Shown: piece by piece, positions 10,570 to 20,829 of the stretch
Layout of the letters: every line of letters starts with the position of its first letter
Numbering within the stretch: position 1 is the first letter of the stretch
DNA from: Pictodentalium vernedei
Lineage: Eukaryota; Mollusca; Scaphopoda; Dentaliida; Dentaliidae
Assembly: GCA_031216915.1 (NCBI GenBank)
Contig: CM062290.1
Span: forward strand, 162,976,453-163,040,452
Direction: 5' to 3'
Length of the DNA stretch: 64,000 nt
Translations under genes and position numbers: made by a program
Notes under the pieces: model-generated
What the model was told of the DNA's origin: nothing
Databases searched by the model: none
Seen by the model: the letters and a program-made list of their open reading frames with translations, nothing else

Positions 10570-13500
10570 GGGAATGGTTTCCGGCGAAAAACTCCAAGGG
10601 GTTTCAATTCGAAACATTGAAAGTGTGTTCATGTTCATTCATAGGGTCTGTAGATGTGCATAAAGGTTTTGGATTTTTGATTCGGCCCTCGGGGGCTTAA
10701 GTGGCACCACTTTTGTCGTTAGAGGAATGTTTTCCGGCGAAAAACTCCTAGGGGTTTCAATTCAAAACATTGAAAGTGTGTTCATGTTCATTCATAGGGT
10801 CTGTAGATGTGCATAAAGGTTTTGGATTTTTGATTCGGCCCTCGGGGGCGTCAGGGGCACCACTTTTGTCGTTAGAGGAATGGTTTCTGGTGAAAAACTC
10901 CTAGGGGTTTCAATTCGAAACATTGAAAGTGTGTTCATGTTCATTCATAGGGTCTGTAGATGTGCATAAAGGTTTTTGATTTTTGATTCGGCCCTCGGGG
11001 GCATAAGGGGCTCCACTTTTGTCGTTAGAGGAATGGTTTCTGGCGAAAAACTCCTAGGGATTTCAATTCGAAACATTGAAAGTGTGTTCATGTTCATTCA
11101 TAGGGTCTGTAGATGTGCATAAAGTTTTTGGATTTTTGATTCGGCCCTCGGGGGCATAAGGGGCACCACTTTTGTTGTTAGAGGAATGGTTTCCGGCGAA
11201 AAACTCCTAGGGGTTTCAATTCGAAACATTGAAAGTGTATTCATGTTCATTCAGAGGGTCTGTAGATGTGCATAAAGGTTTTGGATTTTTTATTCGGCCC
11301 TCGTGGGCATTAGGGGCACCACTTTTGTCGTTAGAGGAATGGTTTCCGGCGAAAAACTCCTAGGGGTTTTAATTCGAAACATTGAAAGTGTGTTCATGTT
11401 CATTCATAGGGTCTGTAGATGTGCATAAAGTTTTTGGATTTTTTATTCGGCCCTCGGGGGCATAAGGGGCACCACTTTTGTTGTTAGAGGAATGGTTTCC
11501 GGCGAAAAACTCCTAGGGGTTTCAATTCGAAACATTGAAAGTGTATTCATGTTCATTCAGAGGGTCTGTAGATGTGCATAAAGGTTTTGGATTTTTTATT
11601 CGGCCCTCGTGGGCATTAGGGGCACCACTTTTGTCGTTAGAGGAATGGTTTCCGGCGAAAAACTCCTTGGGGTTTCAATTCGAAACATTGAAAGTGTGTT
11701 CATGTTCATTCATAGGGTCTGTAGATGTGCATAAAGGTTTTGGATTTTTGATTCGGCCCTCAGGGGCGTAAGGGGCACCACTTTTGTCGTTAGAGGAATG
11801 GTTTCCGATGAAAAACTCCTAGGGGTTTCAATTCGAAACATTGAAAGTGTGTTCATGTTCATTCATAGGGTCTGTAGATGTGCATAAAGATTTTGGATTT
11901 TTTGATTCGGCCCTCAGGGCGTAAGGGGCACCACTTTTGTCATTAGAGGAATGGTTTCCTGCGAAAAACTCCTAGGGGTTTCAATTCAAAACATTGAAAG
12001 TGTGTTCATGTTCATTCATAGGGTCTGTAGATGTGCATAAAGGTTTTGGATTTTTGATTCGGCCCTCGGGGGCATAAGGGGCACCACTTTTGTGGTTAAA
12101 GGAATGGTTTCCGGCGAAAAACTCCTAGGGGTTTCAATTCGAAACATTGAAAGTGTGTTCATGTTCATTCATAGGGTCTGTAGATGTGCATAAAGGTTTT
12201 GTATTTTTGATTCTGCCCCGAGGGGCACAAGGGGCACCATTTTTGTTGTAAGAAGAATGGTTTCCGGCGAAAAACTGCTAGGAGTTTCAATTCGAAACAC
12301 TGAAAGTGTGTTCATGTTCATTAGTAGGGTCTGTAGATGTGCATAAAGGTTTTGGATTTTTAATTTGGCCCCCGAGGGGCGCAAGGGGCACCATTTTTGT
12401 CATTAGAGGAATGGTTTCCGGAGGAAAACTCCTAGGGGTTTCAATTCGAAACACTAAAAGTGTGTTCATGTTAATCAATAGGGTCTGGAGATGAGCATAA
12501 AGGTTTTGGATTTTTGATTCGGCCCTCGGGGCTGTAAGGGGCACCACTTTTGTCGTTAGAGGAATGGTTTCCGGCGAAAAACTCCTAGGGGTTTCAATTC
12601 AAAACATTGAAAGTGTGTTCATGTTCATTCTTAGGGTCTGTAGATGTGCATAAAGGTTTCGGATTTTTGATTCGGCCCTCGGGGGCATAAGGGGCACCAC
12701 TTTTGTCGTTAGAGGAATGGTTTCTGGCAAAAAACTCCTAGGGGTTTCAATTCGAAACATTGAAAGTGTGTTCATGTTCATTCATAGGGTCTGTAGAGGT
12801 GCATAAAGGTTTTGGATTTTTGATTCGGCCCCGAGGGGTGCAAGGGGCACCGTTTTTGTCATTAGAGGAATGGTTTCCAGTGAAAAACTGCTAGGAGTTT
12901 CAATTCAAAACACTGAAAGTGTGTTCATGTTCATTAGTTGGGTCTGTAGATGTGCATAAAGGTTTTGGATTTTTAATTCGGCCCCGAGGGGTGCAAGGGG
13001 CACCATTTCTGTCGTTAGAGGAATGGTTTCCGGCGAAAAACTGCTAGGAGTTTCAATTCAAAACACTGAAAGTGTGTTCATGTTCATTCATAGGGTCTGT
13101 AGATGTGCATAAAGGTTTTGGATTTTTGATTCGGCCCTCGGGGCTGTAAGGGGCACCACTTTTGTCATTAGAGGAATGGTTTCCGGCGAAAAACTCCTAG
13201 GGGTTTCAATTCAAAACATTGAAAGTGTGTTCATGTTCATTCTTAGGGTCTGTAGATGTGCATAAAGGTTTTGGATTTTTGATTCGGCCCTCAGGGGCAT
13301 AAGGGGCACCACTTTTGTCGTTAGAGGAATGGTTTCTGGCAAAAAACTCCTAGGGGTTTCAATTCGAAACATTGAAAGTATGTTCATGTTCATTCATAGG
13401 GTCTGTAGAGGTGCATAAAGGTTTTGGATTTTTGATTCGGCCCCGAGGGGTGCGAGGGGCACCGTTTTTGTCATTAGAGGAATGGTTTCCAGCGAAAAAC

Positions 13501-14215
13501 TGCTAGGAGTTTCAATTCAAAACACTGAAAGTGTGTTCATGTTCATTAGTTGGGTCTGTAGATGTGCATAAAGGTTTTGGATTTTTAATTCGGCCCCCGA
13601 GGGGCGCAAGGGGCACCATTTTTGTCGTTAGAGGAATGGTTTCCGGAGAAAAACTCCTAGGGGTTTCAAATCAAAACACTAAAAGTGTGTTCATGTTCAT
13701 TCATAGGATCCTGTAGATGTGCATAAAGGTTTTGGATTTTTGATTCGGCCCTCAGGGGCATAAGGGGCACCACTTTTGTCGTTAGAGGAATGGTTTCCGG
13801 TGAAAAACTCCTAGGGGTTTCAATTCGAAACATTGAAAGTGTGTTCATGTTCATTCATAGGGTCTGTAGATGTGCATAAAGGTTTTGGATTTTTAATTTG
13901 GCCCCCGAGGGGCGCAAGGGGCACCATTTTTGTCGTTAGAGGAATGGTTTCTGGAGAAAAACTCCTAGGGGTTCCAAATCAAAACACTAAAAGTGTATTC
14001 ATGTTAATCAATAGGGTCTGTAGATGAGCATAAAGGTTTTGGATTTTTGATTCGGCCCTCGGGGCTGTAAGGGGCACCACTTTTGTCGTTAGAGGAATGG
14101 TTTCCGGCAAAAAACTCCTAGGAGTTTCAATTCCAAACATTGAAAGTGTGTTCATGTTCATTCATAGGGTCTGTAGATGTGCATAAAGGTTTTGGATTTT
14201 TGATTCGGCCCCGAC
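10570..14215 (+). repeat. 153-bp tandem array, about 24 units
   Basis: Each unit runs GAATGGTTTCCGGCGAAAAA, TCGAAACATTGAAAGTGT, GGTCTGTAGATGTGCATAAA, GATTTTTGATTCGGCCC and on to TTGTCGTTAGAG. The period is 153 bp (starts near 10571, 10724, 10878, 11031 and so on). At least two variant types alternate: 'ccctcgggggcataagg' units and 'ccccgaggggcgcaagg' units, the latter from about 12215 on. This suggests higher-order growth of blocks. A period divisible by three leaves long phantom frames. Confidence 0.95.
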
Positions 14216-14282
14216 AATAATCACAAATGCGAATGCGGGGATATACTATAGTGTGCTTTGCACACAAATGACACCCCTCTAG

Positions 14283-14345
14283 TTTATTTATTGGGGTGTA
14301 CCGACACTTTCGACAGCCAGAGTCACCTCATGTTGGAAGCTTTTG
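14283..14345 (-). repeat. SINE tail fragment beside the Helitron
   Basis: TTTATTTATTGGGGTGTACC and 'cgacagccagagtcacctcatg' are the reverse complement of the SINE 3' end. The T-rich DNA before 10416 (TTTATTTAATTATT) would be the other side of the same tail. The stretch 14350-14760 shows only a diverged 'cccagtgaggaactataagct' relic of MITE family 1. Confidence 0.6.
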
Positions 14346-14759
14346 TTTACCTAATTAACTCTTTACTGCACATGAATAGCAGAAGACACTTGCAAAAATA
14401 ATTCTTGAATAAGTAAAGAGGTTCATTTCTTGACTCAGAAACATAGCTTATGGCCTTTGAATGGAATAAGATCAACATGCTCATCCCAGTGAGGAACTAT
14501 AAGCTTTAATTGTGAGTCAAAAATGGATAAAAACCAAATATGAACGGTGTTTTATGTAAAATACACTGGCAGGTTATGGCCACTAAGTTATGTAAAAGAA
14601 TAAGCAGCTTTTGGTTTTGAACATGCATGTTTCTTTTTCAGTCTGCAAATTTTTCTGCATTTGAGACCAGGTAAATAGAGGTGCTCCAACGACTCCCCAG
14701 TTATGTCGAAATTTACCAAACGACTTCTGTAAATTAGGTCTAGACCGAGCTTTAGCAAG

Positions 14760-15500
14760 GCCACCCTATATTTTTGCAGTGTGGTTGAGGTGTGGATAGG
14801 GTGCTCATGGGGTGTTGGCTACAAAGTTGGTTGAGGCGTGACACCTTGACTGAGGTGTGGATCTATATTTTTTACAAACAGATAGTTGGGGTATGCTTAA
14901 GGTCTGGTTGAGGTATGGTTAGGGTGTGGGACCAAAAATTTAAATGAGCTCAGAAGTGTGGTTGGAGTACCTAATAGGTATATTTGGGGCATGCCTGAGG
15001 TGTGCTTAGGATACTGCCATAAGGTGTGCCTGTGGTATAGTTTGGTACCACCATTAGGTGTGTTTGGGGGTATGTCTGGTGTGCTTTGGGTACCACCTGA
15101 ATTTGTGTCAAGGGTGTGGTTGGGGTATGATTGGAGTACCACCATTGGGGTGTGGTTAGGGCATGCCTACAGTACATGGAGAGTGGATAGTGGATTATTA
15201 CTAAATAACGCATGGGATGGTGTCTCCAACTAGACAATGACAGTCAATTCCTGTGGTAATGCATGAAAAGGAAAAGCACAGCTTTAATCAAGGGACTCCC
15301 GGAGGTCCCTTGGCAGAAACTTTGCTCATCATTCTAATGCTTTTTCCCAGACAAGGGAATTTTGTCTGAGTGGAGACACCACCCTGTGAGTGATTTAGTA
15401 ACATTCCACTCTCCATGTACTGTAAGGTATGTTTAGGGTACTTACACGTGTAGTATCTACATATCTGTGTGCTTGGGGTACCTCCACAAGGTTTACCATT
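14760..15500 (+). repeat. G/T-rich strand-asymmetric tract
   Basis: Irregular short units such as GGTGTGGTTGAGG, GGTATGGTTAGGGTGTGG and TTGGGGTA fill most of this stretch. G and T are concentrated on the plus strand. The tract is interrupted by a MITE at 15170-15422 and resumes after it. There is no fixed period and no gene; frames across it are by-products. 15500-15690 shows nothing I recognise. Confidence 0.7.
15170..15422. mobile_element. Palindromic MITE with TA flanks (mariner-like ends)
   Basis: The ends are TA|CAGTACATGGAGAGTGG and the inverse CCACTCTCCATGTACTG|TA. The inverted arms extend inward through 'gttactaaat' and 'ggtggtgtctcca'. A TA target and CAGT terminus are typical of Tc1/mariner-type non-autonomous elements. 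No transposase is present. Confidence 0.7.
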
Positions 15501-16404
15501 TGCCAGCGCATGTGTACATGCAGTGCTCTGTCCGCGATATGCTGACAGCATGAATTTATATATTTAAATAGAGTATACCTTACACTTACTGGTTTGGAAT
15601 CTGCAGTATGGGAGAAAATAAACATATCGTGATTTATTTATCAGATTATCCATTTAGTGTCAAAATGTAAAAATAGAGATAACCAGTTTTGGTATGATGG
15701 ATCCTTATGAAAAGCCACCCCTGCACAAAAAAGTTGCTCGCATTTTTCAACAGAGTTATGGTCCTTACTTTGTTTTTAATTCATTTATGATTCATTGGTC
15801 CAGCGCAGCAGTGGGGGTGGGGGGTGGGGGGGGGGAGCCAGATCCCCCAAAATAGCCTGTAGTACAGTAACCAAATCTACCTTTTTCTCTGGTGCATTGG
15901 CCCCAAACTAGAAAGTCCAACTGGGAGACATAGGTGGCAAGATTATTTGTCAGTTGTCGTTTATTTATCCAACAGTGTGGTGATGTTGGGGTAAAACATC
16001 AACTCATTATTGTTTGGGCCGGTGCTGCAGTTAAGTCTTACACCCATTTTTTTCTGGTCTATGCATGATCAATGAGCTTCACAGTCCTGATAATCACTGA
16101 GTGGATTCACTGACAGAGCGACCAGGCTTTCGACAACTCCCTATGATGATATAAGATTCTGCCTGTTTTTCCAGTCGCACAATTGATCTGAAAGACAGAT
16201 ATCAGACTGATGCTCTGATACTGCACATACTTCAGTCAGTACACACTATAAACAGTCTTCGCATAACCGGTAGAGTCTTAAGTAATGACTTCATTCACGT
16301 CAGTTGAACTGCGGTCAGTACACTTTTAACTTTCACTTTTAGTCTTTCATAAATTTCATAAACAGTGAGTCAGTGGTTTTACAAACAGTAAAAGTTAATT
16401 TTCT

Positions 16405-16665
16405 ACCTACCTCGAAATGCAGGTCAAGTTCGATTTTCTCCATTATGGCATTAACCGTTCCAGAGTTATGCCCCTTAAAAAGTTTCAGAATGGTAAAATC
16501 AATGGTTTTCGGGTGATAACTGTAGTTCAATTTGATGTAGAACCTTATAAATTTGCAATATTACTACCTACCATGAAATGTAGGTCACATTTGATTTTCA
16601 CCATTATGGCATTTACCATTCCAGAGTCATGCCCCTTGAAATGTGGCAAAATGGTAAAGTGATAA
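16405..16665 (+). repeat. Two-unit tandem repeat, ~165 bp
   Basis: Two copies of 'actacctacc.tgaaatg.aggtca...tttgattttc.ccattatggcatt.accattccagag..atgcccctt' start near 16405 and 16568. Unit size and style match the HINE-like arrays elsewhere here. No ends were found. 15840-16400 has a short G-run and otherwise nothing I recognise. Confidence 0.55.
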
Positions 16666-16918
16666 AACATTTCTAATGGTACCTTGCCTAGGGCATGTAT
16701 AATCAAACCAGCTAATACATTCTCCTTAATTAAGTAGTGACCTGTCTTCAGAGGTCAGTTTAATCTCTTTCCCAAGGAGCTTGTAATACAGGTTCATTGT
16801 GTACTGTTACCCTTATCTTTCCACACGTTTTTGTATTTTTTTTTTATATGGCTTAAACCATTTCACAGTTCTGCATTTGAAAAAATCAGTATATTGCTTC
16901 TGTCAATTTTTATTTCAG

Positions 16919-17005
16919 GGAGCATCTGTTGGCAGTGCCAACTTTTTACTTGTTAATACCAGGATTTTCTGTTTTTGTCAGAATAAAATGTTTTTCTCAG
17001 TGGAG
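16919..17005 (+). CDS. Low-confidence 29-codon exon
   Basis: A strong acceptor (TCAATTTTTATTTCAG) precedes 87 bases open in phase 0, ending GTGGAG|GTTAAC. The phase would allow insertion between the exons at 6916 and 27247. The peptide (GASVGSANFLLVNTRIF and on) is Cys/Phe-rich and unlike its helical neighbours, so a chance splice-like site is likely. 17006-17440 shows nothing else. Confidence 0.2.
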
Positions 17006-17440
17006 GTTAACCCAAACATTACCACTTTACAACTCCACAGAATGATTACTCCATATTATGGAAGTTGTGGCTTATCACATTTAAAAATAGTTACTTCAGT
17101 GGATGCAGTTCTAACCAGTCAGTAATTCAAATAAATTGCCCAATGCATAGTTTGTTTTTTTTTAATGCACCAGGCCTGTGAACCAAAACCCTTTATCTGT
17201 TGATTTTATTTTTATTTACTATGAATATTATATAAATTAGATCAAACATCATTTAATACTTCTAACAAAATATCTTCATGGTTATTTTTTTTTAATTGTG
17301 CACAAAATTCATGTAATATAAAGGTAGCCAGAATTATCATAAGTGACTTCAGAATCACTTTTTATTGACTGAAGAGGAAGGTTGGCTGATTTGAGGTGTC
17401 TTTTTTGCTCAAGGCACCCTGTCTGATGATCTCATCTCAG

Positions 17441-18560
17441 GAATATTCAATTAACAGGAATATGGTCATTTTCCTATATTCTTGTGATAAGCTTAAAATT
17501 TATTTTGTTATATTTTGTTCGACAGAGCTCATGGAAAGCCTGTAATGGTTGTTTTAAGGCCAGATAAGTCTATAACCCAAACAGAATTTAGTGGCTGCCA
17601 AGAGTAATTCTTCAATTCTTGCCAAGATTTGTCATTAAATTACCAGAAGTTTACTCTGTAACCTATATGATTAATTGGTTTGTGTTTGGAATTTATAAGC
17701 GATTAGCAGGGTTATACCATGAAGAGATATCCAACTAAATGGGTTTCACTGAATTAAGCTTCCTTAATGTCAATATAAATTTCATTTCATGTGTAGATAA
17801 CTTCCTGTGGTTTGATAATAATCCTTATATTGTTGATCAAACTCTCAGCACCAGTGTTTGAAAATTGTTTCTGGATTATTTACATAATCCAGAAACAAAT
17901 TTCAAACACTGATTTCTTCATTTTGGTACTTGTTTTTCTGTCTTTACTGTTGCAATTCAATTACAAGAGCATAAAAATGTAATTTCAATTATTCAAGTCA
18001 CTTAGTATCTCCCCTGATGTGCACAGTTGAATTGAAGAACACCGTTTGAGTTTGAATGTTTCTGGCCTGTACAGTGAGAGCTCATTGAATACTGTGACTG
18101 TTTCTGGCTGCTGACTAGTACTTAAAAATAAGCATTGTATCGTGAAAACCTATAAATTGCATAGTTATTTTCTAGCTAAAAATATTCACTGAACAAAATT
18201 ATTCAGTTAACAGGAATTTCATCATTTCTCTGTTTCTACTAATATACTGTGCATTTATTCCATTATATCTTGTTTTACAGTGCTCATGGAGATCTATCAA
18301 ACAAAGTATAATAGATAAACTGCTTAATTAGATATACTGAGGATGAATTGGCTTGTAAACATGATGAATTCAGTGATTGTCAGACGAGCTTTCCAACAGA
18401 TCATAAGAGTTTTTATTCAGTTAGCAGGAGATGACTTTATAACCTATATTCAATTACCTGGGCAAATTTGTTCTGAAAATATGGTAAATGGTTTGGTTTT
18501 TGAAAGTTATATGCAGTTAACAGCATTATTCAGTTAAGAAATATCCAGTTAAGTTGGTTC
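17441..18560 (+). repeat. Diverged direct-repeat pair, ~760 bp apart
   Basis: Blocks at 17441-17790 recur at 18201-18560: 'ttcaattaacaggaat' and 'ttcagttaacaggaat', 'gttcgacagagctcatgga' and 'gttttacagtgctcatgga', 'taacctatat.attaattg'. These look like two old copies of one repeat. No ends or coding potential were identified. Confidence 0.4.
17853..17910. repeat. 58-bp near-perfect hairpin
   Basis: Two 27-base arms (AGTGTTTGAAAATTGTTTC and its complement, one mismatch) flank a four-base loop. The size is in the range of a pre-miRNA stem, but nothing shows that it is transcribed. A small MITE remnant is equally possible. Confidence 0.6.
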
Positions 18561-18872
18561 CATCATACTCTGCTTATGCATACTTATGAAGATAGCTTGA
18601 TAGTTAGATTTCAGATGAATTTGCAAGAAATCATTTTTTTAAAGGCATTTTTTCTTCTCCAAATACCCTCCTAACACACAAACTTTTCCTGCAAAATGTG
18701 AACCTTATGAACATATATGTTTAAAATCCCAAAACTGGTTCTTGTACTCTCTTTTTCTGATACTTCTTGGGTCATTTTCTAAAGTTATGCCTTCATTTTC
18801 TGGGTGCTTATAGAACCATTAGTGTAGCATTAGGCGATATTCTTTTGTAAATGTTGCCATATTTGCACCTTA

Positions 18873-19121
18873 TTAACTGGTAGAGTGCTGGAAGCCCATA
18901 TTAGGGCTTTATTCTGAAATGCAGGTACCACAGCTTGAAGGCTCATATTCAGTGCATGTGCTTTGTATTATCTTTGAAGTGATATTATTTAGTGTGTACG
19001 TTTTTGCCTTGTAACAATTTATGGGAGAGTGCCCATAGGCACTCTCCCATAAATTGTAACAAGGCAATGACATGTGTACAAGATTTGATGTTCAAAAATA
19101 ATTTAGCACTCTACCAGTTAA
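18873..19121. mobile_element. TTAA MITE, family 2, copy 1
   Basis: The ends are TTAACTGGTAGAGTGCT and its inverse AGCACTCTACCAGTTAA. The centre is a perfect hairpin around GGGAGAGTGCCCATAGGCAC. Total length is 249 bp with TTAA at both edges. Three more copies lie in this window. 18560-18870 shows nothing I recognise. Confidence 0.85.
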
Positions 19122-19710
19122 GCAGCCCTTTAGATTACCCCAATTTCACACTGTTTGCGGGTGTCCCCAAATTAGAGAAGCTGTGAAGGCATCAAGAAAA
19201 ATATATAAATTCTTTGTGCCTCTTGAACATTTGAGAATAACTTCCATCCGAATATGACATTAGTAACACAAAGAAAGGCAAGGCAATAATACTTAATAGG
19301 ATAAGACTGTTATTTCTGGTTTTAATGTGCCCAAATTAGGGCAAAATGGTGTCATCAAAATAAATGAATTTAAAGGCCTGTATTAAGGCAAAATGATAGC
19401 ATAAGTGCAGTATTTATGAAATATTGTGGAGTATATCGCAAGACAAACATGCTCGTAATGAGATGTTTTCACACTCCTTGTTTGTAATTTTTGAAGGTGA
19501 GAAGAACAAAATATGAGACCAACATGGGTGATAAACTTTTGTGCACTACTTTTCCTCCTACTCGTAACCAAGTTTTATTTCAGTGTCTATGAAAAACTCA
19601 GATTACCGAAACCAGTTTCTTGATTTCATTGCAGCAGGTGCTTGAGGGAACAATTACATGTAAAAATAATAATAATGTTATGAACACTGAGGCTATATTC
19701 TAATTATTAG

Positions 19711-19919
19711 TTAACTGGTAGAGTGCTGGAAGCCCATATTTGGGCTTTATTCCGAAGTGACGGAACAACAATTTAAAAGCTTCATATTCTGTGGATGTGC
19801 TTCATATTATCTTTGAAGCGATATTGTCTCCTATTGGCACTCTCCCATAAAATATAACAAGGTAAAGATGCACAAAGAAATTTTCAGGACCGAAAATAAT
19901 TTAGCACTCAACCAGTTAA
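19711..19919. mobile_element. TTAA MITE, family 2, copy 2
   Basis: TTAACTGGTAGAGTGCTGG opens and AGCACTCAACCAGTTAA closes a 209-bp copy. It lacks part of the central hairpin of copy 1. 19122-19710 holds nothing I recognise. Confidence 0.85.
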
Positions 19920-20129
19920 GAAGGCCTAGATTATGTCTGTGCTCTCAAATGCCTTGTCCCACCCATCCTGTCAACCTAAAAATACATAGATGACTAGATG
20001 TACATTTAAAAATAAAAATTTCCAAACGGTGTCAGGACACATGGTTTAATAACATTATTTCACTGATTGATGCAATGTGAAACTGTGTTTGAAACTCATG
20101 ACATGCACACACCACTGGTCAGGAGGGGG

Positions 20130-20560
20130 AATTGTTTTATTGGTCATTACTTAGTAAGTAAGGGTGAGCTATAGTGATCACTTACTGTTGTCATCTGCGA
20201 ACATAGTGTTCGCCACTTATCCCAAACTGATGAACTGATTTCAGTGAAATTTGAAATAATTGTTCTGATATTGCATTTTGATTTTTTTCAAATCAACTTG
20301 GCCCACCTCACAGGGAGGGGATGACGGAAAATGCTCCCAAATTTTTAAAAAATCTTATGAACCAAGTGGCACAGTGGCTGTTGTCGGAAGTTCATTTCTC
20401 TGGAAAAAAAAATAGGACAGTTCTCCTAACTTTTGGACATCCCGCCATAAAACACTGGACATTTTGCCTGACTTTTGGACATTTCGATGGAACTTTGGAC
20501 ACATTACCGAAAAAAAGACTAGTCATCAGAAAATATCAGAGCTGAGAAACACCACCAGGT
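20130..20560 (+). repeat. HINE-like head and short repeats
   Basis: 'gtgagctatagtgatcactta' with 'gaactgatttcagtgaaatttg' resembles heads of the tandem-repeat elements (compare 63858). 20430-20510 repeats 'acttttggaca' three times. An open frame here follows from the repeat and is not taken as a gene. Confidence 0.35.
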
Positions 20561-20829
20561 AAAAAATAAACAATTTTGAAAATTTCTCATCTGTTATGAC
20601 TTTTTTGTACATGTAATAAGTAACACCTATGTCCCATCGCAATGATTCCACTTTTTGCATTGGTCACACATTAATGCATTATTTCGAGGATTTCTTTGAG
20701 CATGTAAAGCAAAATGCAGTGGTTGTATCCATTTTGCAACTGATGAACTGAAGCAAAACTGACAGGGATAAATAAAATTTACCCAAGTTGAGTTTAGAGT
20801 TTGGCAAAGCCCAGAGGGAGGTCTCAGAA

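Larger units (their letters stand above)
10416..14282 (+). mobile_element. Non-autonomous Helitron with satellite array
   Basis: The 5' end is A|TCCCCGCATTTG, that is TC preceded by A. The 3' end has the hairpin GTGTGC-TTT-GCACAC (14251-14265), 13 bases, then CTAG (14279-14282) followed by T. These are the defining Helitron termini with insertion between A and T. The body is a (TCCG)n/(TCCA)n microsatellite at 10470-10565 and a long tandem array. No Rep/helicase gene is present, so movement would need a helper. It sits in the tail of a SINE, whose sequence resumes at 14283. Confidence 0.8.

Noticed and set aside
10397-10700. Overlapping frames rich in Pro-Ser-Val or Thr-Asp-Gly repeats
   Set aside because: They are translations of the (TCCG/TCCA)n microsatellite in all frames and have no other support.
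10570-14215. CRISPR-like repeat array
   Set aside because: Units are contiguous 153-bp satellites with no unique spacers, in an animal genome.
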